64,000 nt of DNA from Actinoallomurus spadix (GCF_024055725.1 NZ_JAMXMX010000029.1:37845-101844), one strand, 5' to 3'; shown: positions 27,501 to 37,182, counted from the stretch's first letter. Program-made: numbers and translations. Notes: generated from the letters alone by a model not told the origin.

Positions 27501-28218
27501 CCCAGAACTGACGGAAGTCGAGGGTCTCGGCGGCCTTGATGTTCGGCACGACGAGCTGCCGCTGCCCGTCGTCCTTCTTCAGGTCGATCGCGAGACCGAA
27601 GTTGACGTGCTCCGGCCTGATCAGCGTCGGCTTGCCGTCGACCTCGGCGTACGAGGCGTTCATCTCCGGCATCGCCTGCAGCGCCCGGACGATGGCGTAA
27701 CCGATCAGGTGGGTGAAGGAGACCTTGCCGCCACGCCCGCGCTTGAGGTGGTTGTTGACGACGATGCGGTTGTCGATCAGCAGCTTGGCCGGCACCGCGC
27801 GCACGCTCGTCGCGGTCGGCACGGCGAGGCTGGCCTCCATGTTGGTGACCGTGCGGGCCGCGACGCCGCGCAGCCGTACCTCTTCGGCGCCGCCGGGCAC
27901 CTGCGGGGCGGGCGCGGGCTTCTTCGCGGGCGCGGCCTCGGCCGGCTTGGCGGGGGCCGCGGCCGCGGGAGCGGCCGGAGTCTGCTTCGGGGTGGGAGCC
28001 GTGGGCGGAGTCGTCGGGGGCGCGGCCGCGCCGTCGGCGCCGGCGGGCGCCTTGGCCGGACGGTCGGGCTGGTAGTCGGCGAAGAAGTTCCACCAGGCTC
28101 GATCAACCGAGTTGGGGTCTTCCAGGTATTTTTGGTAAAGCTCGTCGACCAGCCACTCGTTGGGACCGAAGTCGGGAGTGTTCAGGTCGGCGGAGGATCG
28201 CGACGACTGGGTCGACAC
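24544..28218 (-). CDS. kgd: Multifunctional 2-oxoglutarate metabolism enzyme (E2-like + E1 domains)
   Basis: A 1224-aa Kgd/OdhA-type protein of the TCA cycle. It has the short N-terminal segment ([19 protein letters not shown]), an Ala/Pro/Lys-rich linker, an E2-type succinyltransferase domain ending in [13 protein letters not shown], and a ThDP-dependent E1 domain ([48 protein letters not shown]). It lacks a lipoyl domain, as in mycobacteria and corynebacteria, where lipoylated E2 and E3 come from the pyruvate complex and the activity is controlled by a GarA/OdhI FHA protein. Starts at GTG 28218. Confidence 0.96.
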   Translation of the reverse strand: MSTQSSRSSADLNTPDFGPNEWLVDELYQKYLEDPNSVDRAWWNFFADYQPDRPAKAPAGADGAAAPPTTPPTAPTPKQTPAAPAAAAPAKPAEAAPAKKPAPAPQVPGGAEEVRLRGVAARTVTNMEASLAVPTATSVRAVPAKLLIDNRIVVNNHLKRGRGGKVSFTHLIGYAIVRALQAMPEMNASYAEVDGKPTLIRPEHVNFGLAIDLKKDDGQRQLVVPNIKAAETLDFRQFWAAYEELVRKARANKLTIDDYAGTTISLTNPGTIGTVHSVPRLMPGQGSIIGVGAMEYPAEYAGTSEEALARLGISKVMTLTSTYDHRIIQGAQSGDFLRMVHRLLLGEDEFYDEIFEALRIPYEPVRWVQDISATHEDDVAKVARVHELIHAYRVRGHLMADTDPLEYTQRRHPDLDVLKHGLTLWDLEREFATGGFGGKPTMKLRDILGVLRNSYCRTVGIEYMHIQDPGERAWIQSKVEVPHDKPDREEQLHILGRLNTAEAFETFLQTKFVGQKRFSLEGGESLIPLLDSVITAAAQDHLDEVVIGMAHRGRLNVLANIVGKSYGQIFGEFEGNLDPRSAQGSGDVKYHLGAEGDFVARDGSKIRTSLVANPSHLETVDPVAEGVVRAKQDLRDVGEGGFTVMPILIHGDAAFAGQGVVAETLNLSQLRGYRTGGTVHIIVNNQVGFTTAPEYSRSSVYATDVARMIQAPIFHVNGDDPEQCARVARLAFEYRQAFNKDVVIDMICYRRRGHNESDNPSFTQPLMYDLIDAKRSVRKLYTEALIGRGDITVEEAEQALRDYQQQLERAFSETREATKQQPPAGFTKPDVERIPLDHVGVATAVSDETIKRIIDTQLNLPEGFTPHPRVQPLLAKRAQMVEEDAIDWATGEMFAFGSLLIDGRPVRLVGQDSRRGTFGQRHAVLFDRKTGEEHTPLKQFGKGTSKFYVHDSLLSEYAAMGFEYGYSMTRPDALVCWEAQFGDFANGAQTILDEYISSGEQKWGQRSSVVLLLPHGYEGQGPDHSSARIERYLQLCAEDNMTVAQPSTPANYFHLLRWQALSPREKPLIVFTPKSMLRLKAATSATADFTSGSFQPVIPDSKQLGQVRRVVLTSGKLYYDLAAAREKSGDTSVALVRVERLYPLPWEEIKAELAKYPADAELVWAQDEPANMGAWPFMALKLPPLLEGRELKRVSRRASSSPAVGSAKMHALEQQGLVAAVFSE

Positions 28219-28420
28219 GGCGGCGATCGCCCTCTTCCGCGGCTCGCAGGTGGATCAGTAACCTTGACAAGGCTACCGGCCTAAGGACCGCGGCGGGGCA
28301 AAGCCCGGGATGCTCCGGTCGCTCCACGGCCATCTCCGTCGAAGCCGTTGGTGTGCTTTGGGCGGGAAGCGGGTAGGACTGATCGATTAAGCACGCTTCG
28401 GGTGTGACCTTGATCTCATC

Positions 28421-29461
28421 TCACGGATCGGTGATCCGGGCCGCGAAGTAGACCGCGCCGGTGGCGGGGTGGCGCGCCAGCACGGCGAACGGCCGATCGA
28501 CCCGGAACTCCACGGGGCGCGTGGGGGTGAACGCCGCGAGCGTCATCACCGCTGCCGTCGCGGCCGCTCCCTCGAAGCCCGTCTCGTCCACCTCCAGTAC
28601 GGCCTTGTGCTCGATCCGGTCGAGGTGGACCGGTTCCTCGGCCATCCCGGACAGGTCGGCGTCCCCGGTCAGGACGGTCCCCGCGCCCAGGGCGCGCAGG
28701 GCCTCGCCGAGGCCGACCCGGCTCTCCACCCGGAACCGGGGAAGGGACAGCGCCACACTGACCTGCCGGGCCGAGCCGCGCAGCCGCCGGAGGAGATCGG
28801 CGTCCGGGGCCGCGCCGTCGGCGTCCGGCCCGACGAGCACCTCGACCTCCAGACCGCCGTCGGCGGCCGGTGCGACCATGCGCCAGCCGCCGGCCTCGGC
28901 GTACGCCATCCGCCCGGTCCGCCGCATCATCGGCACCCGCCGTCGCCCGCCCGCGCCGTGGAAGGGCTCGGGCCGGGTGTCCCGCCGGGCGAACGGGCTC
29001 CGCCAGGCCGCCTTCAGGTAGAGGGCGTTGGCGAGGACGGCCGCGGTCCGCCGGTCCACCGAGCCGGGCGGCAGCAGGTCCCGGATGAGCTCTTCGGTGA
29101 CCTTCGCCACCTCGGTGTTGATCGAGCGGCGCGCGGCGTCCGGATCACCGGCGAAGTCGGCGACCCGGAACGCGGCCCCGGGAAGGTCGCCGATCGCCCG
29201 CCGGTAGGCGTCCTTCACGGTCAGCCCGGGACGGGCCCACAGGATGTTGGCCACGCGGAGCGCGGCGTCGCCGACCACGGCCGCCTCGGCGAGCCGGAGG
29301 CCATCCGGGGGTGCTCCGAGCACCCGCGTCAGCTCCTCCCGGGTCCGGCCGCGCGCGCCCGCGGCGAGCAGGGCCAGCGCCGATGCCACGGAGTAGGGCG
29401 ACCAGACGAGGTTCGCCTCCGATGGCAGGTGGTCCCGCAGCCGTGTGATGAAGTCGTCCAC
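28421..29461 (-). CDS. Serpin-family serine protease inhibitor
   Basis: A 346-aa serpin. The core elements are present: SEANLVWSPYSVASALALLA, ANALYLKAAWRSPF, and the hinge of the reactive loop VDETGFEGAAATAAV, followed by RPFAVLARHPATGAVYFAARI. The small Ala-rich hinge suggests an inhibitory serpin. No signal peptide, so it may protect against an intracellular protease. GTG at 29461 has GGGGAGG upstream; a longer frame starting at 29632 lacks support. Confidence 0.88.
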   Translation of the reverse strand: MDDFITRLRDHLPSEANLVWSPYSVASALALLAAGARGRTREELTRVLGAPPDGLRLAEAAVVGDAALRVANILWARPGLTVKDAYRRAIGDLPGAAFRVADFAGDPDAARRSINTEVAKVTEELIRDLLPPGSVDRRTAAVLANALYLKAAWRSPFARRDTRPEPFHGAGGRRRVPMMRRTGRMAYAEAGGWRMVAPAADGGLEVEVLVGPDADGAAPDADLLRRLRGSARQVSVALSLPRFRVESRVGLGEALRALGAGTVLTGDADLSGMAEEPVHLDRIEHKAVLEVDETGFEGAAATAAVMTLAAFTPTRPVEFRVDRPFAVLARHPATGAVYFAARITDP

Positions 29462-29585
29462 GGTGCGCTCCTCCCCTTCCAATCCAAAGTAATGACCCGG
29501 TCTCAAACCTGAGGACGATTCGCGGGTGGACGCGGGCTCGTACGATGGCGACGTGCCGACGCCGGAAATGGGATGTTGATCGCCT

Positions 29586-30254
29586 GTGGGCTCCATCACG
29601 CATGCTCTCCTGGACCTGCACGGTCCGGTCATCTACGGCGTCGTCGCGGCGCTGGTCTTCGCCGAGGCGGCGCTGTTCTTCGGCTTCGTCTTCCCAGGGG
29701 AGACGGCCATCGTCGTGGCCGGTGTGCTGGCCAGCCAGCACCGGGTCTCGCTGCCCGTCCTGCTGGGGATCATCGTTCTGTCGGCGATCGTCGGCGACTC
29801 GGTCGGTTATGAGATCGGCCGCCGCTACGGTGACCGGCTGCTCGGCATGCGGGCGCTGCACAAGCACCGGCCGAAGGTCGACAAGGCGCACGGCCTGCTG
29901 CGCCGGCGCGGGGCGTACGCCGTCTTCATCGGCCGCTTCACCGCCCTCCTCCGCGCGCTCATGCCCGCCCTGTGCGGCAGCGCCAAGATGCCGTACGGCC
30001 GGTTCCTGGTGTTCAACGCGCTCGGCGGGATCACGTGGGGGGTGGGGTTCACCCTCGGTGGCTTCGTGGTCGGCACCGCCTTCGAGCAGGTGGCGCAGTG
30101 GGCCGGGCGGGTGCTGGCGATCGCGGTGGCGGTCGTCGCCGTCGTGGCCTTCGTGGTCTGGTCGGTGCGCCGCCGGCGCCGGGAGAACGCCGTCGAGCAG
30201 GAGGAGCCCGCGTCGGCCGACGAGCCGAAGCCGGTGCCCGACCTCGGCCCCTGA
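29586..30254 (+). CDS. DedA-family membrane protein
   Basis: A 222-aa inner-membrane protein with DedA/SNARE-associated features: FFGFVFPGETAIVVAGVLAS, GDSVGYEIGRRYGDRL, FIGRFTALLRALMPALCGSA and several hydrophobic segments. Family members act in lipid flipping and envelope homeostasis. A charged tail (RRRRRENAVEQEEPASADEP) is cytoplasmic. GTG at 29586; a terminator follows. Confidence 0.9.
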   Translation: MGSITHALLDLHGPVIYGVVAALVFAEAALFFGFVFPGETAIVVAGVLASQHRVSLPVLLGIIVLSAIVGDSVGYEIGRRYGDRLLGMRALHKHRPKVDKAHGLLRRRGAYAVFIGRFTALLRALMPALCGSAKMPYGRFLVFNALGGITWGVGFTLGGFVVGTAFEQVAQWAGRVLAIAVAVVAVVAFVVWSVRRRRRENAVEQEEPASADEPKPVPDLGP

Positions 30255-30272
30255 CCCACCGCGGCGCCCCGT

Positions 30273-30306
30273 ACGGCCCGTGATCCGGGGATGGATCGCG
30301 GGCCGT
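30273..30306 (+). terminator. Hairpin terminator after DedA gene
   Basis: 14-bp stem (30273-30286 with 30293-30306, one G-T wobble) with a 6-nt loop, followed by CGCCTTCTCTTCTC. Lies 18 bp past the DedA stop. Confidence 0.65.
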
Positions 30307-30434
30307 CGCCTTCTCTTCTCAGTCAGTCCCCTCTTCTCAGTCAATCCTCGACCGAGCGAGATTCGGTCGGGTATTGGACACTGGGGGCGGTGGATCAGTG
30401 TTCAGGAGCTCGGGTCGCGAGGAGGGTACGGAGA

Positions 30435-31334
30435 ATGGCGGAACTGCGGTTCGACGGACGGGTGGCGATCGTCACCGGAGCGGGACAGGGGCTCGGGCGG
30501 CAGCACGCGCTCGAACTGGCCGCGCGCGGCGCGAAGGTCGTCGTCAACGACCTCGGCGGTGCGCTGGACGGCACCGGCGCCTCCAGTGGCCCGGCGGCGG
30601 ACGTGGTCGCCGAGATCAAGAAGAACGGCGGGGAGGCCGTCGCCAGCACCGACAACGTGGCCACCACCGAGGGCGCGGAGGCGATCGTACGGGCCGCGCT
30701 CGACGCCTTCGGCCGGGTGGACATCGTCGTGAACAACGCCGGCATCCTGCGGGACAAGTCGTTCAAGAACATGTCGCCGGAGGAGTTCGACCAGGTCATC
30801 GCCGTGCACCTGCGCGGATCGTTCCTCGTCACGCACGCCGCCTGGCCACACCTGCGGGAGCAGGCGTACGGACGGGTGGTCATGACGTCCTCGCCGGCCG
30901 GCCTGTTCGGCAACTTCGGGCAGGCGAACTACTCGGCGGCGAAGATGGGGCTCGTCGGGCTGACCAAGACGCTCGCGGCCGAGGGCGCCAAGTACGGCAT
31001 CAGAGTGAACGCGATCGCGCCGGTCGCCTGGACCCGGATGACGGAGGACCTGTTCCCCGCCGAGTTCAAGGAACGTCTCAGCGTCGAGCACGTCACGCCG
31101 CTGGTCGCCTGGCTGGCCCATGAGAGCAACGAGAGCACCGGCGAGACCTACACGGTGGGCGGCGGCAGGGTCGCGCGCGTGTTCGTCGCCGAGGGGCCGG
31201 GCTTCACCAAGAAGGACGGCCTGAGCGTCGAGGACGTCCGCGACAACTGGCAGCAGATCAACGAGACGGAGCCGTACCTGCTGGCCAGGAACATCGGCGA
31301 GCAGACCGCGGCGCTGTTCCAGGCCCTGCGGTGA
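30435..31334 (+). CDS. SDR, hydroxyacyl-CoA dehydrogenase-like
   Basis: A 299-aa short-chain dehydrogenase with TGAGQGLGRQHAL cofactor motif, NNAGILRD, and catalytic YSAAK. The sequence resembles the dehydrogenase part of peroxisomal MFE-2-type proteins, suggesting oxidation of a 3-hydroxyacyl-CoA. ATG at 30435 with GGAGG nine bases upstream is preferred to the longer frame from 30291. No KstR-type site was seen upstream, unlike the second SDR in the window. Confidence 0.88.
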   Translation: MAELRFDGRVAIVTGAGQGLGRQHALELAARGAKVVVNDLGGALDGTGASSGPAADVVAEIKKNGGEAVASTDNVATTEGAEAIVRAALDAFGRVDIVVNNAGILRDKSFKNMSPEEFDQVIAVHLRGSFLVTHAAWPHLREQAYGRVVMTSSPAGLFGNFGQANYSAAKMGLVGLTKTLAAEGAKYGIRVNAIAPVAWTRMTEDLFPAEFKERLSVEHVTPLVAWLAHESNESTGETYTVGGGRVARVFVAEGPGFTKKDGLSVEDVRDNWQQINETEPYLLARNIGEQTAALFQALR

Positions 31335-31344
31335 CACCGGCGCC

Positions 31345-31381
31345 CGTGACCGGTGCGGCGGAGCCCGCCGCACCGGTCACG
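31345..31381. terminator. Bidirectional terminator hairpin
   Basis: Perfect 17-bp stem (31345-31361 with 31365-31381), loop AGC, between the convergent SDR and cupin genes. It overlaps the cupin stop codon. Confidence 0.7.
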
Positions 31382-32048
31382 GCGCCGCCTGGAAGTCGGC
31401 GTAGTCGAAGCCGGGGGAGACGACGCAGCTGACCAGGACCTCCCGGCCCGCGGCGGGCCGGGCGGACTGCCAGACGCCCGCGGGCACCAGCGCCTGCGGG
31501 TGCTGGCCGTCCTCGACGTCCGGGCCGAGGAGGACCGTCTCGGTCCGGCCCGGTGCGTCGGCGTCGCCGCCGAGCGTCAGCTCCAGCGGGCCGCCGCGAT
31601 GCCAGAGCCACAGTTCGTCCGAGCGCACGGCGTGCCACATCGACTCTTCGCCGGGCCCGAGCAGGAAGTAGATGCCGGTCGCGGTCGGCCGCTCGCCGCC
31701 GTGCGCCGCGACGCGCGGACCCGTCCGCCAGGTCTCGCGGAACCAGCCGCCCTCCGGGTGCGGCAGCAGGTCGAGGGCCTCGGCGGCCGGTGGCCTGACC
31801 TCGAAGCCGGTGACCCTGCCGCCCGGGTCACGGCGGCCGTACCGGATCTCCTGGACCGTCTCGCGGTCGACGGCGCCGGGCAGCATCAGCCGCGGATGCT
31901 CGAAGACCAGCGCGATCACCTGCTCGTCGCCGAAGTGCTCGGTGGCCAGGGCGGCGGCGTCCTCCTCCGGGGTGTACGCGGCGGCATCGCTGCGGAAGGC
32001 CTCGTCCGGGTGCGCGCGCCATGCGTCGAGCGTCGTGAGTAGGAGCAC
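31377..32048 (-). CDS. Cupin (DUF985) protein with N-terminal DUF952-like region
   Basis: A 223-aa protein. The C-terminal half is a DUF985 cupin (LLPHPEGGWFRETWRTG, GIYFLLGPGEESMWHAVRSDE, LVPAGVWQSARP). The N-terminal half (VIALVFEHPRLMLPGAVDRE) has the look of a DUF952 domain. Sugar binding or isomerisation is typical of this cupin group but the substrate is unknown. Starts at GTG 32048. Confidence 0.75.
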   Translation of the reverse strand: MLLLTTLDAWRAHPDEAFRSDAAAYTPEEDAAALATEHFGDEQVIALVFEHPRLMLPGAVDRETVQEIRYGRRDPGGRVTGFEVRPPAAEALDLLPHPEGGWFRETWRTGPRVAAHGGERPTATGIYFLLGPGEESMWHAVRSDELWLWHRGGPLELTLGGDADAPGRTETVLLGPDVEDGQHPQALVPAGVWQSARPAAGREVLVSCVVSPGFDYADFQAAP

Positions 32049-32179
32049 CGTCCCACCGTAGTGGGGTGCGCATGCCGGCGGGCGGACGCGGGCCGCGTCC
32101 CTGCCGTGTTCGCGAGAAACAGCTCTCGGAGTTGGAGAGAAATCGGTTAAGATACATCGCGAGTGAAAGGGGTCTGCCG

Positions 32180-32767
32180 ATGGAGCCGTACCACGAGCCG
32201 GCGGCGGAGCGGGCGCGCCTGCGCGCCTCCGATCAGGACCGCGACGAGACGGTGCGGCGGCTGCAGGCCGCCTTCGCGGAGGGTCGCCTCACGGACGGTG
32301 AGTTCGACGAACGGATGCGCGGCGCGCTGGCCGCGCGAACGTACGGCGACCTCGCCGGGCTGCTCGCCGACCTGCCGGCGGACACCGCTCCCGTCGCGCC
32401 GCGGCCGGCGGCGCCCGCGCACACGCCGAGGCCGGGGCGTCACTCGATCACGTTCAAGGACACCGTGCGGCTCGCCGGACGCTGGCGGGTTCCCGGGACG
32501 TTCCGCGCGGTCGTCTACAAGGGCGGCGGCGTGATCGACCTGCGGGCGGCGGAACTGACCGAACCGGTCACCACCATCCTCGCGGTCGCCTACAAGTCCG
32601 ACATCGAGTTCCTCGTCCCGCCCGGCGTCCGTATCGAGGCGAGCGGCTTCGGTGTCACCCGGGACGAAGAGTGGACCGGGGAGCTCGACCCCGGCGCCCC
32701 GGTCGTGCACATCCGGGCCTTCGCCTACAAGGGCCGGGTCGAGACGCGGACGATGCCCCGGCGGTGA
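32180..32767 (+). CDS. DUF1707 domain protein
   Basis: A 195-aa protein. Residues 8-60 (LRASDQDRDETVRRLQAAFA, EFDERMRGALAARTYGDLAG) are a DUF1707 (SHOCT-like) domain. The rest is beta-rich (LAVAYKSDIEFLVPPGVRIE), resembling the cell-wall-active/DUF2154 type. There is no membrane segment. ATG at 32180 begins the conserved domain. Function unknown. Confidence 0.82.
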   Translation: MEPYHEPAAERARLRASDQDRDETVRRLQAAFAEGRLTDGEFDERMRGALAARTYGDLAGLLADLPADTAPVAPRPAAPAHTPRPGRHSITFKDTVRLAGRWRVPGTFRAVVYKGGGVIDLRAAELTEPVTTILAVAYKSDIEFLVPPGVRIEASGFGVTRDEEWTGELDPGAPVVHIRAFAYKGRVETRTMPRR

Positions 32768-32966
32768 GTCCCGGGCCGGCGGCCGGAAGCGGACGCCTGA
32801 CCTTCCTTTCCGGATTACGGCCGGGCGCCGGTCTTTCCGGCCGGCGGTGGTGAGATCTCCCACAGCGCCCGAACGAACCTCTATGGCGGCAAAAGCATCG
32901 TAATGATCGCTCGCATGAGGTAGAACAGGTTAGCTCGTGCAATCTGTCAATGTTTGGGAGAGCTGT

Positions 32967-33707
32967 ATGCGAATGAGCCTGGGGAAGGCCGTCGCCATCG
33001 GGACGTTGTCGGCAGCGGCCCTCGTCCCGGCTGTGGCCGCCCCCGCGACGGCCTTCGCCGTCGCCGCCACATCCCCCGTACAGGCGCAGGCCAACCCGAC
33101 GCTCCATTTCGGGGACAAGGGCCCGGCGGTCACCCGCCTGCAGCAGCGCCTCATCGCTCTGCACTACGACCCGGGAACGGTCGACGGGCAGTACGGCAGC
33201 CAGACCCGGTTCGCGGTGTGGGCGTTCCAGAAGGCCCAGGGAATGCACCCGAACCAGTCCGCGCCGGTGGGTTCCAAGACGTGGGCGGCGCTGGAGCACC
33301 CGAAGGTTCCCAAGCCCCTCGTCAAGAGCGGCGCCAAGAACCGCGCCGAGGTGGATCTGACCCACCAGCTGCTCTACATCTACAAGAGCGGCAAGCTGGT
33401 CCTCATCAGCCACGTCTCCAGCGGCCGGGCGTACTACTACCAGAACGGCCACAAGATCAACGCCCGGACGCCGACCGGTAGCTACGCCGTGTACCGGAAG
33501 GCCAAGGGCTGGGAGACCGGCCCGCTCGGCAAGCTCTACAAGGCCAACTACTTCTACCGCGGCTACGCCATCCACGGCGAGCCCGAGGTGCCGCTCTACC
33601 CGGCATCGCACGGCTGCGTGCGGACGCCGATGCACACGGCGGACATCGTCGCCAAGCTGCTGCCCCTGAAGACCAAGGTCTACGTCAAGGGCAAGGCGCC
33701 GGCCTGA
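32967..33707 (+). CDS. Secreted L,D-transpeptidase with peptidoglycan-binding domain
   Basis: A 246-aa exported protein. The signal peptide (about 1-31) is followed by a PG_binding_1 domain (FGDKGPAVTRLQQRLIALHY) and a YkuD catalytic domain ending with HGEPEVPLYPASHGCVRTP, which holds the catalytic His and Cys. It would crosslink peptidoglycan or modify it. ATG at 32967 has GGGAG six bases upstream. A strong terminator follows. Confidence 0.93.
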   Translation: MRMSLGKAVAIGTLSAAALVPAVAAPATAFAVAATSPVQAQANPTLHFGDKGPAVTRLQQRLIALHYDPGTVDGQYGSQTRFAVWAFQKAQGMHPNQSAPVGSKTWAALEHPKVPKPLVKSGAKNRAEVDLTHQLLYIYKSGKLVLISHVSSGRAYYYQNGHKINARTPTGSYAVYRKAKGWETGPLGKLYKANYFYRGYAIHGEPEVPLYPASHGCVRTPMHTADIVAKLLPLKTKVYVKGKAPA

Positions 33708-33717
33708 GCCTTGTGAG

Positions 33718-33749
33718 ACGGAGCCGTACGCACGGGCGTACGGCTCCGT
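33718..33749 (+). terminator. Intrinsic terminator
   Basis: Perfect 13-bp stem (33718-33730 with 33737-33749), 6-nt loop, followed by TCTCCTTTCCC. Between convergent genes, so it may serve both strands. Confidence 0.85.
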
Positions 33750-33767
33750 TCTCCTTTCCCGGCGGTC

Positions 33768-34155
33768 TCAGCAGTCCACGAGGTCCGGGCGCTGGTTCAG
33801 GATCTGCGCGCGCGGCGTGACGAACTCCCGGTACGCCACTTCGGCGTCCGGGCGGAACACCGCGACCTTGTGGCAGTTCTGGAACGCCAGGCGGACGCCG
33901 TAATGGCGCTCCAGCGCCCCCCGCATCGCGTCGCTGGCCAGCATCCGCAGCAACTGACCGCGCGCGGCCTCGTCGGGGGGCGGCACCTCGTTCGCCGTGT
34001 GGTCGGCGCCGTCCGCCCGGAGCTCGCCGATCAGCCCTTCGACGACCTGCCAGGCGTACGGCAGGGACGTGCGGATGCATTCCGACGAAGGCCGCGTCGT
34101 CGACTTCGTCTCGCCGGGCGCTTTCGAGAAGTTCGGGGGAAACGGTCAGGGACAT
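33768..34155 (-). pseudogene. SCO5389-family gene with a single-base frameshift
   Basis: The N-terminal frame MSLTVSPELLESARRDEVDD from ATG 34155 (GGAGG seven bases upstream) reads to FVGMHP and then loses similarity. The next frame carries on with IRTSLPYAWQVVEGLIGELR and the conserved end QLLRMLASDAMRGALERHYG ... RLAFQNCHKVAVF to the stop at 33768. One extra G/C near 34082-34083 (minus-strand GTCGGAATGC instead of GTCGAATGC) would restore a protein of about 128 aa. It may be a sequencing error or real decay. The family is actinobacterial and uncharacterised. Confidence 0.8.
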
Positions 34156-34377
34156 GTCACCACCTCCGAAAGGGGACGCCAGGCAGCCCTGCCGAAGACG
34201 TCTATGGCCCGACGGTGACGACAGCCTCCGTGCGGTCGCCGACGTACGGGAATGGGCCGGTGACGGGCCGTTCCGGTTCGGGAATTCCCACCGGGAGGGT
34301 CTCGTCTCCGCCCCCGTTGCGGGCCGGATAGCGGTTTGATAGGTCCTTGCACGAACGGTCTTCGACAAGAGGTGAGC

Positions 34378-37182
34378 GTGACCACCACCGGTAGCGGAGC
34401 GCCCCCCGGGGAGCCTTTCGGCGGCAGTGCCGTCCGCCCCGCCCAGAATCACCCCCGGCCGGGCGCGCCCCGGCGCTCCGGCCGCGACGAGCGCCGCCGC
34501 ATCAGCGAGCGGCTCGCGGAGGCGGCGGACGCGGCCTCCGACGGCCGCCGCGTCCGGGGCGTGCCGAACTCCTCGCCCTGGCAGCGGTCCAACGCCGTGT
34601 GGCACCGCGCCGGGATCGACTGGAGCCGCGCCGAGCCGGAACGGCGCCCGTCGGCACCGCCCAGCGTTCCCGTGGCGGCCAGCGCCGCGGCGTATCCGAA
34701 CGCGGCCGCCGCCGCGCCGACCGTCCCCGCCGCGGCCGCTTCCACCCCTGTCCCCTCGACTCCCGTTCCTGCCCCTCCCGTCCCCGTCCCGGCGCCTCCC
34801 CCCGTTCCGCAGACCGGAACGGCGGATGGTGAGCCGTGGGCGCCGCCCGAGCGGGCGCGCAGCCTGCCGCCGGTGCCGCTGCGGCCGGTCGCCATCGCCG
34901 CCGCGGCCGTCATCGTCCTCGGCGGAGGCGCGTACGCCGTGTTCGGCATGGGCGGCGACGGGCCGAAGAGGCCGGCCGCGCCCGTGGCGGTGGCGGCCGA
35001 CCGTCTCTTCGCCCCGGACCCGGCGGCCAAGGGCAGCGGGCGGTCGCACGCGCTCACCGCCGTGGCCGCGGCGGGTGGCGCGGTCGTGGCCATCGGCTCG
35101 GAGCAGGGCGGCGTCTACTCGCGCGCCCAGTTCCTCACCTCCGCCGACGGCGGCCGCACCTGGCGGGTGGCGCGGGTGCGCGGAGCCGACGGCGGCGACC
35201 CGCCGCCGGGGGAGTACCCGCAGTTCATCGCCGGGAACACCGGCGGGTGGGCGGCGCTCGGCGTCACCTCGCAGGGCGTGGTCTCGTGGACGAGCCGCGA
35301 CGCACGGACGTGGACGCACGCGGCGGTCGTCGGCGCGTTCGCTCCCGGGGACAGGGTCGACCGCCTGGTCCGCACCGGCTCGGGGTTCGTCGCCGTCGGG
35401 ACGAGTACGACGAAGGACGGCGCGCGGGGGGTCATCTGGACCTCCCGTGACGGGCGCTCCTGGACGCGCGTGGGCCCCGAGCAGCTCACCCCGCAGAAGG
35501 GCGGCACCCCGATCCGCGTCTCCTCGGCCGCCGCGTACGGCGACACGGTGGTCGCCGAGGGGGCGCTGCGGACCACGGTGACGGTCACCAAGAAGGTCAG
35601 GAAAAAGAAGAAGAAGGTCACGTCGACGGTCGACAGGGAGGTCGTCTGGCGGTCCCCCGACTCCGGGCGCACCTGGACGCCGGTCACGATCCCGCAGGCC
35701 CAGGGGTCGTCCGGTGACGTCACGGCCCTCGTGGCGACGCGGTCGGGTCTGTTCGCCGCCCGTGAGGGTTCGCAGACCACCGGGTCGAAGAAGCACCGTC
35801 GTACGACGTCGTACGCCGTTATCTTCGGCTCCGCCGACGGGCAGACCTGGGCGCCGGTGGGCCGGCTCACCGCGGACGGCTACTCCCATCTGGGCGCGCT
35901 GCGCGGCGCCGACACCGGCCTGGCCGCGCTCGTGCCGGTGGGCGGTGGCAAGACGGCCGTGCTGACGAGCGCGGACGGCAAGAGCTGGCAGCGTGCGGGC
36001 GACGTCCCGCCGGGCCGGACCCTCACCGACGTCGCGCCGGGGTCGGCCGGCGCGGTGGTCACCGGCCGGGCCGGGACGAGCGACGCGTACCTCACCGTCG
36101 CCGGAGCGGGCGAGGTGAACCTCGGCGCGATCCCGGGTGCCGTGCACCCCGAGCTCACGCTGACCGGCGTGCTCTCCGACGCCGGCCGCGTCATGGCGGT
36201 CGGCGGTTCGAACGGCGACGCCGCGCTGTGGACCTCGCCGAACGGCTCGGCGTGGACCCGCGCCACGCTTCCGGCCGGAACGCCGCCCCGGCAGCTCGTC
36301 GACGTCGCGCACGGGGCGGCGGGCTGGCTGGCGGTCGGGCGCGCCGGAGGCCGCCCGCTGACCCTGATGTCCGCGGACGGCGCCTCCTGGGAGGCCGTGC
36401 CGGGCGGGAAGGTGTTCGGCGGCTCCGGCCCGACCACGGCGGCGGCGACCGCGAACGCCGGCACGTACGTCATCGTCGGCCGGAGCGGCGACACGAGTGC
36501 CGCGGCCTGGTATTCCACGGACCTGAAGAACTGGGCGTGGGGCGGGAGCGCCGGGAAGGGCGATCTGGCCGGCACCGGGGACGCTCCCAAGTGGACGGCC
36601 GACGTCGTGGCGGGCCCGGCCGGGTTCGTCGCGGTCGGCGGTCAGACGAAGAACAAGACCGCGCAGCCGGCGGTCTGGACTTCGCCGGACGGGAAGAAGT
36701 GGGCGCTGTCCCCGGCCGCGCCGGCGCTCCCGCAGGGCGCCGCCGCCGGCTCGCTGACCTCGGTCGTGGCGCGGGGCGGGGTGCTGGTCGCGACCGGTGT
36801 CACCGGCGCGGCGGGCGTCACCGGCCCGCCCGCGGCGGGTGCGCCGGGGTCCGCGGCCTTCGCCGCGGTCTCGGCGGACGGGGGCAGGAGCTGGCAGCCG
36901 GTCTCCCTGCCCGGCGCGGGGCAGGGCACGGCGGTGACGGCGGTGACCGCGACGGCGCACGGATTCGTCCTCGCCGGGACGGCGGGGTCGGACGTGGTGC
37001 TGTGGACCTCGCCGGACGGCCGGACCTGGCGGTCGTCGCGGCCGCACGGGCTGGGGCTGGACGGGCTCGGGACGCAGCGGCTCGCCGGGCTCACCGTCGT
37101 GGGCGGCACGCTCGTCGCCGTCGGATTCACCGGGGACGCGTCCGGGGACGTGCCGACCCTCTGGCGGACGCCCGTTCCCTGA
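34378..37182 (+). CDS. Membrane-anchored Asp-box beta-propeller protein
   Basis: A 934-aa protein. A Pro/Ala-rich cytoplasmic region is followed by one membrane helix (PVAIAAAAVIVLGGGAYAVF, near residue 180) and a large outer domain. That domain has about a dozen Asp-box-like repeats such as SADGGRTW, TSRDGRSW, TSPNGSAW, TSPDGKKW and TSPDGRTW, spaced about 45-60 residues apart, typical of sialidase-fold propellers. No catalytic glycosidase residues were recognised, so it is probably a binding or scaffold protein. GTG 34378 has GAGG five bases upstream. Confidence 0.8.
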   Translation: MTTTGSGAPPGEPFGGSAVRPAQNHPRPGAPRRSGRDERRRISERLAEAADAASDGRRVRGVPNSSPWQRSNAVWHRAGIDWSRAEPERRPSAPPSVPVAASAAAYPNAAAAAPTVPAAAASTPVPSTPVPAPPVPVPAPPPVPQTGTADGEPWAPPERARSLPPVPLRPVAIAAAAVIVLGGGAYAVFGMGGDGPKRPAAPVAVAADRLFAPDPAAKGSGRSHALTAVAAAGGAVVAIGSEQGGVYSRAQFLTSADGGRTWRVARVRGADGGDPPPGEYPQFIAGNTGGWAALGVTSQGVVSWTSRDARTWTHAAVVGAFAPGDRVDRLVRTGSGFVAVGTSTTKDGARGVIWTSRDGRSWTRVGPEQLTPQKGGTPIRVSSAAAYGDTVVAEGALRTTVTVTKKVRKKKKKVTSTVDREVVWRSPDSGRTWTPVTIPQAQGSSGDVTALVATRSGLFAAREGSQTTGSKKHRRTTSYAVIFGSADGQTWAPVGRLTADGYSHLGALRGADTGLAALVPVGGGKTAVLTSADGKSWQRAGDVPPGRTLTDVAPGSAGAVVTGRAGTSDAYLTVAGAGEVNLGAIPGAVHPELTLTGVLSDAGRVMAVGGSNGDAALWTSPNGSAWTRATLPAGTPPRQLVDVAHGAAGWLAVGRAGGRPLTLMSADGASWEAVPGGKVFGGSGPTTAAATANAGTYVIVGRSGDTSAAAWYSTDLKNWAWGGSAGKGDLAGTGDAPKWTADVVAGPAGFVAVGGQTKNKTAQPAVWTSPDGKKWALSPAAPALPQGAAAGSLTSVVARGGVLVATGVTGAAGVTGPPAAGAPGSAAFAAVSADGGRSWQPVSLPGAGQGTAVTAVTATAHGFVLAGTAGSDVVLWTSPDGRTWRSSRPHGLGLDGLGTQRLAGLTVVGGTLVAVGFTGDASGDVPTLWRTPVP

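Noticed and set aside
24535..28284. A 1249-aa open frame opposite kgd
   Set aside because: Antisense shadow of kgd with low-complexity Val/Leu/Arg/His composition.
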